Shown: positions 11,303 through 22,525 of the stretch, in pieces | Layout of the letters: each line of letters begins with the position of its first letter | Position numbering within the stretch: the stretch's first letter is position 1 | NCBI RefSeq assembly: GCF_029407905.1 | Contig: NC_073624.1 | Span: forward strand, 119,908,001-119,972,000 | Direction of reading: 5' to 3' | Length of the DNA stretch: 64,000 nucleotides | Source of the DNA: Bubalus kerabau | Lineage: Eukaryota > Chordata > Mammalia > Artiodactyla > Bovidae | The notes under the pieces: model-generated | The model's database searches: none | What the model saw: the letters and a program-made list of their open reading frames with translations, nothing else | What the model was told of the DNA's origin: nothing | Translations under genes and position numbers: made by a program

Positions 11303-11571
11303 AAGAAGGCAATGGTACCCCACTCCAGTACTCTTGCCTGGAAAATCCCATGGACAGAGGAGCCTGGTAGGCTGCAGTCCATGGGGTCGCTAAGAGCCAG
11401 ACACGTCTGAGCGACTTCACTTTCACTTTTCACTTTCATGCATTGGAGAAGGAAATGGCAACCCACTCCAGTGTTCTTGCCTGGAGAATCCCAGGGACGG
11501 GGGAGCCTGGTGGGCTGCCGTCTATGGGGTCGCACAGAGTCAGACACGACTGAAGCGAGCTAACAGCAACA
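11303..11571 (+). mobile_element. Bov-A2 SINE (dimer)
   Basis: gaagaaggcaatggtacccc start, two monomers, ending gactgaagcgagctaacagc. Near consensus. Confidence 0.95.
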
Positions 11572-11854
11572 GTGTTTAGTAAATAAGTAATCATATTTTT
11601 AAATGGCTAATGATGAGTATAAAATAGCTATGGTATCTCAGATCCACTGGAGACATTTAAAAGCCTGAAAAGAATTTTACTGAAAAAAAATGTCTATTTT
11701 TACAATATGCTGGAATTTATAATCATTTAAATGTATGATGGAGAGTTTTGGATATAGACTTAAAATGCCATTTTAGGCAGTTCATATGCATAAAAGTTTG
11801 AGCCCAAGGGATTATTTTCATCAGTTGTCATCATCGCCTTCCTTTCTCTTATTT

Positions 11855-12262
11855 TTTCTATCCAAACATTCATTAACACCTGTCACTTTCCTTCCTCAGT
11901 CATGTTCAAATATGCCCTGTCTCTTCATCTCCAGCCCCAGTGATCATCAGGGTTGGAAGTTCTCCCTGCTCTCCCTGCTCTGGTCACATTTCCACAGGAC
12001 TGGTCAAATTTTCTCAGGGCATCACACACCTAAGTTTCATCTTTAGCTTTGTGTGATTATTTTGAACAATGTCTGCCTCCTTCCTACACTCCCCTCCTTG
12101 CCCCTGCATTCATCTTTAGTGCAGATAAGGGTGCAGATCACGTATTCTCAATGCCAGTCAGGTAATAGGGGCTGGCACTTCTTGAATGAAGGGATGCTTC
12201 CTTCAAAGTGTCTAGCACAGTGCCTGATACATGCTTGTTAAGTACATCAATAAATGAACATA
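11855..12262 (+). repeat. probable L2 LINE 3' region
   Basis: The end (gtgtctagcacagtgcctga, then aagtacatcaataaatgaac) follows the L2 3' terminus. The upstream pyrimidine-rich part fits less well. Open frames here have no recognisable product. Confidence 0.5.
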
Positions 12263-13194
12263 TGCTCCCTTTAACTATGCAATCAAAAGAGAACCCAAAC
12301 TGGACATGTTGTGAGGAAACTATGATTTATGTTCAAGCACAGTGAGTGTGAAATTTTGGACTGTTGGACTTGAAGGAAGCACTAGAGATTTAGATACAAT
12401 GCCCTCCCTGGGTTGAAAATTTGGAGACATTGACAGACTTGTCTGAACCCACAGCTGCCTACTGACAAATTAGGAGCAAACCTGATTCCTCACCCCCACT
12501 CACTGGAGGTTTGGGGAACCCTGCCTCTCCCACTACTCCTTACAGACTCTGAGCTGTGTTCCTAGTTTGCAACAGGACTACGCTGGTAACCGACCACTAG
12601 AATGGCAGGACTGGCTGGCAGGAAAACGTACAGCAGGCCAATGAGTAGTGGAAAGAATACAAAAAAGAGTGTAAAGAGCAGAGGGAATAGGACCATAATA
12701 ACGTGAAAACATGGCCAATAACTTAGGATCTATGTTTTCAGGGAAGAAAACATGAGGTTTCTGAACCAAATACCTAAAAACTATAATGGAAAGAGCCCTT
12801 TGTCCTGCCACTTTTATGCTCTCACAAGTTCAACAATTATTGATGGGCTAAGAGCAGACAAAAGGAAAGGAGCTTAACTGGAGCTCTTTACACTATGAGA
12901 TTAAACAACAGCTATGACTGAGGGAGGGGCATGTACCAAAACAGCACCTGATTAAGGGGAGGAAGGAAACAGAGGCCAAGACAGGCAGTGGGGAGAGGGG
13001 CAAATGTCCCCCTGCTCTTGATTTAGAACCTCTATGGTAATGTTTTATTTTTTATGTTACAAGTCACATCCTTACATCCTCAAAATTTATAGAAAGTTAA
13101 GTCTAATATTGAAGGCATTCTATAAATGTCTTATCCTGTTCTGTTCCACACTGTTCCTATTTTCTCCATCTCAAATTCACACCACCCATTACAC
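12263..13194. other. intronic sequence, possible old MIR
   Basis: About 12390-12500 (gacttgtctgaacccacagc) weakly resembles a reverse MIR. The rest, including about 12890-13020 which is purine-rich, is unassigned. No exon seen. Confidence 0.4.
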
Positions 13195-13450
13195 TGCTGC
13201 TGCGTGTCCGACTCTGTGCGACCCCGTAGACGGCAGCCCACCAGGCTCCCCCGTCCCTGGGATTCTCCAGGCAAGAACACTGGAGTGGGTTGCCATTTCC
13301 TTCTCCAATTTAGGAAAGTGAAAAGTGAAAGCGAAGTCACTCAGTCGTGTCCGACTCTTCGCTACCCCATGGGCTGCAGCCTACCAGGCTCCTCTGTCCA
13401 TGGGGTTTTCCAGGCAAGAGCACTGGAGTGGGGTGCCATTGCCTTCTCCA
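13195..13450 (-). mobile_element. Bov-A2 SINE (dimer)
   Basis: gctgctgcgtgtccgactct through ggggtgccattgccttctcc on the plus strand. Confidence 0.94.
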
Positions 13451-13584
13451 ACCCATTACACAGGGGTGGTCAAAATAAAATAAATAAATTTAAATTAAAA
13501 AAAAATTTTTTTTAAAGCTAAAAAAAAAATAAGTAGAAGCCAACTTCAGAGATGCTGAATGTTGTATAATTTCTTACAAGGGTC

Positions 13585-13745
13585 AGGTCCTATATAGGCA
13601 TTCTTTTATATAATCCTCACTACCTGTTTGGTTGTTAGTAGTCTTGCCACTTTTCAGATGATGTACCAAGTGATTTTCCTAAGTTTACTTAGTCAAATGG
13701 CTGCAATTTGATCACAGTGTCTTTGACTCTGAAGACCATAACCAA
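13585..13745 (-). repeat. MIR SINE, ancient
   Basis: tataatcctcactacctgtt, then cttttcagatgatgtaccaa and ttacttagtcaaatggctgc follow the reverse complement of the MIR core. Confidence 0.6.
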
Positions 13746-13754
13746 TCCTAATAC

Positions 13755-13889
13755 CAGTGGTTCCCAAAGTGTGTGCCACAGATAAGCAGCCTCAGCATCT
13801 TTAATAATACAGAAAATTATTAAATTATTAGCAAGTCACATTCTTGGGCCCCATCTCACCCAAGAATCAGAGCTCTGAGGGGGCTTTTT
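13755..13889 (+). mobile_element. MER5A-type hAT-Charlie DNA transposon remnant
   Basis: ccagtggttcccaaagtgtg, then cagcctcagcatctttaata, ttcttgggccccatctcacc and agaatcagagctctgagggg match the MER5A pattern. Its right end merges into a palindrome at 13890. Confidence 0.75.
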
Positions 13890-13915
13890 AACTAGTCTAG
13901 TTAACTAGACTAGTT
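13890..13915. repeat. perfect 26-bp palindrome
   Basis: aactagtctagtt followed directly by its reverse complement aactagactagtt; a third partial unit, taactagtct, follows at 13916-13925. Confidence 0.96.
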
Positions 13916-14079
13916 TAACTAGTCTCCCCAGTGACTCTTGTGCACAGAAAAAACTGGCTTTCTTGGGTATCCTTTTTTGTTTTTCTTTGTTTTTTTTGTT
14001 TTTTTTTTTTTTTATCGTTTTTGAACAAACATCTGTTACTGATATATGGAAATTCGATATACCACCACAGAATTCTAGG

Positions 14080-14305
14080 CTGTAGGGTAGAAGATAGGCT
14101 TTGGATGGAAGCCCAGATCTCTCCCCCAACCCCATCTATTGCTGTATAATCTTGGCAAGTTACATTTAACCTTTGTAAGTTTTGGATTTCTCTTTGTAAA
14201 AGGAAAATAAAAAATAAAAAATCATATACCAAAAACACTTAGACCAATGCCTGGAATGTAATAAATACTCAATAAAGTAGATATAATTTTCATTATTATT
14301 ATCAT
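14080..14305 (+). repeat. MIR SINE, nearly full length
   Basis: tataatcttggcaagttaca, then agaccaatgcctggaatgta and aatactcaataaag follow the MIR consensus in order. Confidence 0.65.
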
Positions 14306-14517
14306 CAGTAAGGGCAACAATATTAAGCTTATGTATTATGTATGCTGCAAAGCTCCACAGAGGCTCCCCTACTTACAATTTTTGTTATAAAATGACCTTA
14401 TTTTTTTCAATTTCAAATGAATTCACGGTAAATTTTAATTCAGTAAGCAGTTTTACTTTCCCACAATGTACAAGGTCTTCTGCTGTTTTAGGGTATTTTT
14501 TAAGTAGATTATTGATT

Positions 14518-14726
14518 TGTTGTTGTCGTTTAGTCTCTAAGTCATGTCTGACACTTTGCAACCCCAAGAACCCACCAGGCTCCTCTGTCCATAGGATTTC
14601 CCAAGCAAAAGTACTGGAGTGGGTTGCCATTTCCTTTTTCAGGGGACCTCCCCAACCCAGGGATTGAACCTGCATCTCCTTCATTGCAGGTGAATTCTTT
14701 ACTACTGAGCCACCAGGGAAGCCCAG
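14518..14726 (-). mobile_element. Bov-tA SINE
   Basis: gttgtcgtttagtctctaag at the left, with the tRNA-derived head complement gagccaccagggaagcccag at the right. Confidence 0.92.
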
Positions 14727-14837
14727 AGTATTGATACCAGTTATCAATTTATGTTAGGGAATGGATATCACTTCTGATTACTTTTTAAAAATTAACCATT
14801 TAAAATCTTTACCCTGTCTTGGCTTAAAGCTTTATTG

Positions 14838-14839
<2 letters not shown>

Positions 14840-14897
<58 letters not shown>
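14840..14897. repeat. compound (TA)n(CA)n microsatellite
   Basis: About 15 TA units (14840-14870) followed by about 13 CA units (14871-14897), immediately upstream of L1 sequence. Confidence 0.96.
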
Positions 14898-14899
14898 TG

Positions 14900-15420
14900 G
14901 TATACATAAAATGGATAACTAATAAGGACCTACCAAATAGCACATGGAATTCTACTCAGTACTCTATAGACCTATATGGGAATAGAATCTAAAAGAGTGG
15001 ATATATGCAGATGTATGTGGTGTTGGAGAAGACTCTTGAGAGTCCCTTGGACTGCAAGGAGATCCAACCAGTCCATCCTAAAGGAGATCAGTCCTGGGTG
15101 TTCATTGGAAGGACTGATGCTGCAGCTGAAACTCCAATACTTTGGCCACCTGATGGGAAGAACTGACTCATTGGAAAAGACCCTGATGCTGGGAAAGATT
15201 GAAGGCAGGAGGAGAAGGGGATGACAGAGGATGAGATGGTTGCATGGCATCACCGACTCCGGGAGTTGGTGATGGACAGGGAAGCCTGGTGTACTGCAGT
15301 CCATGGGGTCGCAAAGAGTCAGACACAACTGAGCCGACTGAACAGAACTCAACTGATTCACTTTGCTGTACACCTGAAACTAATATAACATTGTAAATCA
15401 ATTCCAAAAATTTTTTTAAA
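14900..15420 (+). mobile_element. L1 3'-UTR interrupted by BovB
   Basis: 14900-15016 (atggataactaataaggacc, then aaatagcacatggaattcta) and 15352-15420 (actgattcactttgctgtac, then taatataacattgtaaatca) are successive parts of one L1 3' UTR ending in a T/A-rich tail. The sequence between is BovB. Confidence 0.85.
15017..15351 (+). mobile_element. BovB 3' end nested in L1
   Basis: gtggtgttggagaagactct through gagccgactgaacagaactc, about 335 bp, near consensus. A gap in the ctcaatggacatgag region relative to other copies. Confidence 0.93.
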
Positions 15421-16327
15421 AAAGAAAAAAATGTATCTTTTAATATTATTTGAGAAAGACATTAACACAAAATTAAGAGGCTGTGTTATCATGGACACAT
15501 TTAATTTCAGGTTACATGTTTATTCAAAGAAAATCCCACACTGATATGTTGAGATCCCTATGTAGTTAACTGTATAATCTCAAAAGTGTTTCAATACAGA
15601 GGTTTTCAGATAATAATTCATTTAGAGTAAAAAATATATCTCTTCTATTTTACTCAGTGAAGTTCATGCCAATCATTTCTTATTTATTTCCACCCAGCAG
15701 TGAAAGAAACCAATTTCTGTCCTTTTTATTATGCTTTTTATTCATACAAAAAAGCTATCATCTTTTGTGAGTCTTTTTTTTAGAGTGAAATTCTCAGTTC
15801 TCGTGACCTCCTCTCATAGCTGGTGTTTCCTCAATCTTTTTTATCATTTGTATTGTTCTCTCCCGAATGCTTGGTGATTTGTCCCTTTTCTGAAATGTGG
15901 CATTCTGCTGAACTTAGTCCCCAAACCACAGCCTAACAAGACCTGAACACAGCTCAGTCTGTCTATATGCATGACATCACCATTACAATTCAGCACACTG
16001 TAGCATTTGAATATTTTAAGAGATCAGAATGTTGACTCATTCAACGTATCATCCACTGTAATTCTTGAATTTTTCTAACTTCTGCTACCACCTCTAGCTT
16101 TTCATTGCACTTTTTGGATCCATTAGCCAGCCTTGCACCAACTTTCCATTCTGTTTTCCAGTGCCACTAATTTGACCTATCTCCCCAGTGTATCAGGACC
16201 AGGCTGTATAGTAACAAGCAGCCCAGATCTTTGCAACTGCTGCTTCTTCCAGGACTCCTTGTCCTTTAGATTTATTAGCACAAATATATAGCATCTCGCT
16301 GATCAAAATTTTTTAGTATGTTATGAT
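15421..16327. other. intronic sequence, no gene
   Basis: Unique-looking AT-rich sequence. No exon or repeat family recognised. Confidence 0.5.
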
Positions 16328-16540
16328 GTTACCTTGTGGATCAGACAGTAAATAATCTGCCTGCAATGCAGGAGACCCGTGTTCAATCCCTGGGTTGGAA
16401 AGATCCCCTAGAGAGGGAGTGACAACCCACTCCAGTATTCTTGCCAGGGAAATCCCATGGACAGAGGAGCCTGGCGGGCTATAGTCCATGGGGTTGCAAA
16501 GAGTCAGACATGATGGAGCGACTAACACTTTCACTTTAAC
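16328..16540 (+). mobile_element. Bov-tA SINE, diverged head
   Basis: accttgtggatcagacagta, then gcctgcaatgcaggagaccc through gatggagcgactaacacttt. Confidence 0.92.
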
Positions 16541-17378
16541 ATTACCTTTGGAGAGTCTTTTAAGATGATTTTTAAGGTTCCAATTAAACAAAAACAAGCA
16601 AACAAAACTGGTCTGTTACTTCAGGCACATTTAAAAAGAAACCTAACCCTCCCCTTAACTGACTCAATTTAAGAAAGTTAAACTCAGCACCAATTACAGG
16701 GTGCATTATTGTTTTATTAAGTACAGATGAAACCTCTGATGTCACACACAGCCAGCCCCGTGAGCATCATGTGCACTTCCCGCAGGAGGTCACTTGTGTA
16801 CGCTGGGGCATGTCATTTGGCTGGCTGGTTGAGTATTTCTTAGTAAACACAGAGTTAGTTTCACTTAGCAGGTTTACTTGCCCAGTCACAAAAAGAAGCA
16901 AAACAGGACCATGTAAAAACGATGAAGGAAATAACAAAAGAAACTTAAAAGAATTAGGCCCCAATTTAACTACTGTACCACAAATAAGCAGAATAGTTAT
17001 AAGAACTGAAATGAGCTGACACTTTCATTTATAAGGAGTTTATGGAAGTAACAGAGGGTTCAAACTCACAAGTGAAAAACTGTTGTACTCTTTTAAAATT
17101 AAACATCAACCCATGCACCTCCCTTCTGTTTGGGACCCCTACCCTCCCCTTCACATTCTCACACACACCCAGCCCTGCCTCACGCAGCCCGGTCGTCTAG
17201 GTCCCACTCACTCTTCATAAGGCAGAACACAGGGTCTCCCAGGCAGCAACCTCCCCCTTCTGCGGGTTCACACACTGTCTTATGCTTGGTTCTTGCTTCA
17301 AAGTACTACTATTTGTTTACAGAGCTGTATCTCCTATGAATTTTGAGCTTTACCTCTTCTCTTTGTTTTTTGGTTACC
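16541..17378. other. intronic sequence, no gene
   Basis: GC content rises at about 17100-17300. Open frames at 16771-17019 and 17130-17339 on the plus strand match nothing I know. An old LTR is possible but unsupported. Confidence 0.4.
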
Positions 17379-17693
17379 AGCTGCTACTGCTGCTGCTGCT
17401 GCTGCTAAGTCACTTCAGTCGTGTCCAACTCTGTGTGACACCATAGACGGCAGCCCACCAGGCTCCCGCGTTCCTGGGATTCTCCAGGCAAGAACACTGG
17501 AGTGGGTTGCCATTGCCTTCTCCAATGCATGAAAGTGAAAACTAAAAGTGAAGTTGCTCAGTCATGTCCGACTCTTTGCAACCCCATGGACTGCAGCCTA
17601 CCAGGCTCCCCCGTCCCTGGGATTTTCCAGGCAAGAACACTGGAGTGGGTTGCCATTTCCTTCTCCAACACATGAAAGTGAAAGCTGCTACTG
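17379..17693 (-). mobile_element. Bov-A2 SINE (dimer) with (CTG)n end
   Basis: (CTG)n at 17381-17405, two Bov-A monomers, ending cacatgaaagtgaaag. Flanking agctgctactg at 17379-17389 and 17683-17693 is a likely target duplication, though the left copy overlaps the CTG run. Confidence 0.93.
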
Positions 17694-17941
17694 AGAATTG
17701 CTCAATAAAATTTCATTAAATAAATGAATTATTTTAAAGATACAATTTTCCCGATAGTTATATTTTTAAAGGTAGAAAACGATATCATGTTTGAATACTC
17801 CTTAGAGAAATTATGGTAATACAAAGGTATAAGTTCAGTTCTAATAAAATAGTAAGAATGTAGGTAAGTATGAGTAAATTCATGAAAGGGTTCAAAAACA
17901 GCTATCAGTTCTGAGAAAAAGCACATGTCTATAGCCAAAGA

Positions 17942-18122
17942 AGGGGCTTTCCAGGTGGAGCTAGTGGTAAAGAACATGCCTTGCAATGCAGGAGAAGGGA
18001 CAGACATGCCTTTGATTCCTTAGTCTGGAAAATCCTCTGGAGGAGGAAATGGCAACTTATTCCATTATTCTTGCCTGGGAAGACTTGGACAGAGGAGCCT
18101 GGTACGACTGAAGCAATTTAGC
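17942..18122 (+). mobile_element. Bov-tA SINE, diverged
   Basis: ggggctttccaggtggagct, then catgccttgcaatgcaggag through gtacgactgaagcaatttag, with internal deletions. Confidence 0.88.
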
Positions 18123-19461
18123 ACATTTAAGTCAAATTGCCAAATAAAACAATCAAAGAATCAAAACAAAAAAACAAGGGGGCGGAAAGTTGAGACCACA
18201 ATTGTCGAAGAGTATATTTCACTTTTTTTCCTTGAATGTATATATGATTAAATATCTTGATCACATTTTGGATGTATTGATTTTGGATAAATGTTTAAAG
18301 TTTTCATAGCCCAATTACATGTGATAGAATTGAAGGGGGTGGTAAAAAAACAGGAAAAGTTTTTTAAATAACATTTTAAGACTAATATAAAAGGTTTTAG
18401 AGGACTTAGCAAAAAGGATAAGTTTTAAAAAATGAAGATGTTTTAGTTCTAGAGAAGAGTGATAAGGAATTTAATCACTATCTTCTAGTATATGATGGTT
18501 CCATTGAGAGATGATAGTAATAAAATATTTTCCTTCTTAGCTCAGTGTACGGTCAAAAAGGATTAACTTAAAAAGAAAAGAGGAAAACTCTAGAGAAGGT
18601 GAGAGATTATGACTAATTACTAAGAAATGCAGTGAAAGATTTCCCTCACAAACTTTTAAAGCAGGAGAGCTACATTTTGATCTGGAGTCAGACATAAGTT
18701 TAAACCTAAACAACTCTCAGCAAGACAAATACCATTTTGTTCCGTAAACAAATTATACTCTCTGTGGTTCTCAATGTTCTTCTACAACAAGTCTCCTTCT
18801 GTTGCCCACGGGGCTGTCTCAGCCACTGACACCAGGAACAAGCCCCCTGAAGCATGTAAAATAGAATCTTCTGAACTAATTACTCCTTAAATCCTCACCC
18901 TTCTGATCAGACTCTCCTTAACAAGGTGACCAAAGACTGGAGAAGTGTGATTGAAAATTTCCCAGAATATAAAAAGAAATGGAACATAATGATCTTTGGA
19001 AATTCAAATACACCTAAAATATTTTTAAAAACTATAGTATGAAAATCACTGATCTTTGATTTTGCTTATGCTTCATATTTTTTCATTAACATTAAGTGAC
19101 ATTTAGTATAATATTTAAGTCGAAAATAATTCTATCAAATATTTTTAACCTCATATAATATATGAAAATACAGTACTGTGAAATTCCAAGATAAGACACA
19201 AGTTTAAGGTTTCTATCAAAGGTCGCTGAAAGACTAAAGGTTTTTCATAACATTTTTGTCTTTAGGTTTTACAATTAACATTTGCTATGCTGCTTCATTT
19301 ATATCAAATGCTCACAGTTGTTTTATAAATAAATACCACAACCTTTCTAAGGAACTTCAGAGTTTGACCTAAATTCAATTATTTTTTTTTCATGGGACAG
19401 CAAAGCTATCAAGATTCGAAATAAGGTGACACCGTATATATGAAGAATAAGGGCCTGGCTT
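18123..19461. other. intronic sequence, no gene
   Basis: AT-rich, no recognised repeat or exon. Confidence 0.5.
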
Positions 19462-19793
19462 AAGAAAGGTAGAACAGTCTTATGGACTCTGTGGGAGAGG
19501 GAGAGGGTGGGAAGATTTGGGAGAATGGCATTGAAACATGTAAAATATCATGTATGAAATGAATTGCCAGTCCAGGTTCGATGCATGATACTGGATGCTT
19601 GGGGCTGGTGCACTGGGACGACCCAGAGGGATGGAATGGGGAGGGAGGAGGGAGGAGGGTTCAGGATGGGGAACACATGTATACCTGTGGCGGATTCATT
19701 TTGATATTTGGCAAAACTAATACAGTTATGTAAAGTTTAAAAATAAAATAAAATTTAAAAAATAAAAACAAAAAAAAAAAAAAAGAAAGGTAG
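19462..19793 (+). mobile_element. 5'-truncated L1 3' end with target duplication
   Basis: About 310 bp of bovine-type L1 3' UTR (ttgggagaatggcattgaaa, then ttttgatatttggcaaaact) ending in a long A-rich tail. Bounded by the 11-bp duplication aagaaaggtag at 19462-19472 and 19783-19793. It lies about 200 bp from the TRHDE exon at 19994, in antisense orientation, and carries a G4 motif. Confidence 0.95.
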
Positions 19794-19993
19794 TTTAAAA
19801 CTAGATAAAATATTCCAAAGAGATGTACACTGTGGCTTCTGTGTGGCTGCTTGGTAATCTGTGAACCTGAAACAAAGTTCTGCAGTGTTTTTAACTTGTC
19901 TTGTTTTTCTCCAGTTAATGAATGCAAAGCATCCACTCAGAATCTGAAAGTAGTACATACCACATCAGAAAAATAGGACTGGGTTCAGCTTAC

Positions 19994-20101
19994 CTGTTCC
20001 TGTTGCTGGAAATCCAGTCTGAAATAAGTGTTGATGCTTGTTGGTGGCAGTGTTTGTTGCCAAAGCTACATGCCAGCATTATAACTTCTCTACGCAGTTC
20101 T
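19994..20101 (-). CDS. TRHDE: TRHDE coding exon (108 nt), last one in the window
   Basis: TRHDE exon that finishes a Glu codon and then reads ELRREVIMLACSFGNKHC, HQQASTLISDWISSNRN and the first two bases of an Arg codon. The acceptor is a strong pyrimidine tract (tttttcttctccttttgatacctag) and the donor is AACAG|gtaagc, close to consensus. The sequence belongs to the helical C-terminal domain of the M1 peptidase. By memory of the family, about 175 residues remain before the C-terminus. I found no exon encoding them in 1-19993, so the rest should lie beyond the left edge. A 5'-truncated L1 3' end sits about 200 bp downstream in the intron, antisense to the gene. Confidence 0.93.
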
Positions 20102-20552
20102 CTAGGTATCATCAAAAGGAGAAGAAAAACCAACAGTGTTAATATCTGGAGAGAACGGGTACCTCAGTACACTACATTAGAGTACATGTGTAAATAATTA
20201 GCACAAAATAATTTTCAGACACGGGGATTCCATTTTGCTGAGTAAGAAATAATTAAGCAGGGTGGGAGCTGTGCATAAAAACGTCTTCTCTGGAAACAGT
20301 TCTCTAGTGAGGGGTCTAGGTTCAGATCTCAACTACCCGGAGAGGCAGATTTTAAATTAAAACATGGCCAAGAAAAGCCTTTGTTCTCAGTACCAGGTGG
20401 TGGAAACCGTGCTGTCCACCAGCAGTCCTTCCGGGAAAGGGAAATGAAAGATGCAGAATGAAAGGCCGTCTCACGCTGCGACGGTCACAGTGGTTCTAGT
20501 GGCGTGTCATTGTACGGTTCTGGGGGGAGCAAATAAGAAAATAAAACCGTAC
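20102..20552 (-). other. TRHDE: TRHDE 451-bp intron
   Basis: Short intron between the 98-nt and 108-nt exons (gtacgg...ctag). It is less AT-rich than the surroundings and has several CpGs around 20400-20550. No repeat recognised. Confidence 0.85.
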
Positions 20553-20650
20553 TCGTGTTGGTAGGACGCTTGGACAAGAGATCCATTAAAATTGTTTTTT
20601 GGCCAACCAAGCTTGATGTACGTCGTTGCAACTTGCTTTAAAATATATTC
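20553..20650 (-). CDS. TRHDE: TRHDE coding exon (98 nt)
   Basis: TRHDE exon of 32 codons plus two bases: EYILKQVATTYIKLGW, then PKNNFNGSLVQASYQH and the start (GA) of a Glu codon. N-G-S is a potential N-glycosylation sequon. The acceptor is cttcatttag|GAATAT. The donor is CACGA|gtacgg, which is weaker than the others because the last exon base is A and +4 is C, though +5 is G. The next exon supplies A to complete GAA (Glu) and the protein continues E-L-R-R-E-V. Skipping this 98-nt exon would shift the frame. It is in frame with 22526-22673 upstream and 19994-20101 downstream; the downstream intron is only 451 bp. Confidence 0.92.
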
Positions 20651-22525
20651 CTAAATGAAGAGTCGGAGAAATAAAGATAATGTTACTTTCAAATCACTTC
20701 ACTCTGACAACTGAAATTATATGTAACTTAAAATATTTTCCAAATGAACCTACTTTGAATATCTGTAAAATTATGGATATGGTAAAGCTTTATTACAATT
20801 TCATTTGATTTATTATTTCAAACATAGAAAATAAATATAAAATACAGTTGCAATGGTGGAAGTCTACTCTTTACTGCCTACTGAAAAATTAAGCAATTTT
20901 CACTATTAAATATTTGAGATGACAATTTTTGTAGCGAAAAGGAAAGTAAGATATTGATAATGAATCCATGTATACATAGTTACATATGTATATAGATATA
21001 GTTTATGAAAATGAGTACCTAATCTTTATCATTTTATGTAAATAGACCATATTTAATGCAAAACTATTAGATAAGCCCAGCCTTGTTGAACCTGACACAC
21101 ACACAAGAGATTTACTCTTTAGTAAAATGATGTAGTATTACTGCTTCAAAGTCAAAATCCATTCATCTAATGATGTAATTATATCATTAGTCGTAATGCA
21201 AGATATGTTCTCCTCACTTTAATGTGGTCCTTGAATTTTGACAAAGGAAGCAAAACACTGAAATTACAGTAAAACAATTCTTAACTTTTACTGGAAATGA
21301 AGTGTCTGACATGATGTACTATCTAAAGTACAAATATACACAAGAATGTAAATTTGTTTTACATAACATAAGTTTAATATTACAGTGTCTCTGTGTTAAG
21401 GAGAAAAGAGAAGGGTAATAAGCCTTTCTCCAGTAGATAAAAATGATACCATAACTGTATTGAGACTTGTATGCACGTCTGCTGCAAAGGCAGACTAAAA
21501 CAAAACCAATGACAATGAACAGTCAAGCCAAGACTATTCTCATTAAAAAAATTGTTAAAGCCAAGGTGCTTTCAGGCAGGCTCAGGATAAGATTTGAAAA
21601 AGCGACTCTTAGGGACATCGCAGTTTAGATGACTCTAATAAACAGCTTTCATGTCAGAGCCATCTTGCCTCGAGTCACTTCAAATTCATAGGTTAATTAG
21701 CAGAGCCAGTATGTTATAAATTAGGAAAATTTTATAAGACACGGAGCAGAGTCTTCAAATAAGTGAAAGGAAAATAAATAATGCTCAATGGTGATAGCAG
21801 TTACAGAGATACATTCTCGCATGCAAAATTTCACTGGTGATAAGAAATTTTGGAATCAAAAGCTCATTAGCAGTGCTTAACCCTAATGCTATTCAAAATG
21901 ATTATTACATTAGATTAGGTTGTGTCAACTGTGCAGGTTTGGTTTTCCAGCCCTTAGGCTTAGGAAATCTGGTCAGGTAACATGTTGGAATGTTTGCCAT
22001 GTCTTCAGGTCTATTTGGATTAGCTGTTGTTTGCTCTCCTATATCTCCTTGGACCCAATTATGAATAGGCTTTTGCCTCAATGTTGATCTTAACCTTGTT
22101 AATTAAGGAAGTGAATTGAATTTACTATGCCCCTTTGGCTAAAAATAATGACCAAGAATCTTTACTGAAACTGTCTATATTCTGTGAAGATTTTTGCCCT
22201 CCCTCTTCCAGGTTAAGTCCCCTGTGAACACAGAACCCTTTAACTCTAGGGAAGTAAGTTTGAACTTTAAGGATTTGCTATGTATATTTGTTCTTAAATT
22301 CTGAGGCATTTAAGCTTAACTGACACTTTTAGGCCAGAAAAGAAAAGTAGCTTGTATTACATTTCTTTCTTCAGAATTTGCCATTAGTGCCATACAGAAT
22401 CAGAACAAAAATGATAACACAAATTAGAAGGAACTAAAATAACTTGGGATCAAGTTGAACATAGTAGATAATGAGAAAACAGTTTATCTTCTGAAAAGAA
22501 GAAAGAAGAAAATATATCTTTTTAC
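20651..22525 (-). other. TRHDE: TRHDE 1.9-kb intron, repeat-poor
   Basis: Intron between the 148-nt and 98-nt exons (gtaaaa...tttag). I recognise no SINE or LINE in it. About 21540-21960 is moderately GC-balanced unique sequence and is a reasonable place to look for conserved noncoding DNA. Confidence 0.8.

Noticed and set aside
16600..17340. Possible endogenous retrovirus or LTR remnant
   Set aside because: Slightly GC-richer with two open frames, but I see no LTR ends, primer-binding site or retroviral motif.
1..19993. Remaining 3' exons of TRHDE
   Set aside because: I searched the minus strand for the expected continuation after ...SSNRNR and found no match with splice sites, so they probably lie beyond the window.
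22484..22525. C-terminal extension of the open frame after the TRHDE exon
   Set aside because: It reads through the donor gtaaaa into intron; the next coding exon at 20650 continues the protein.
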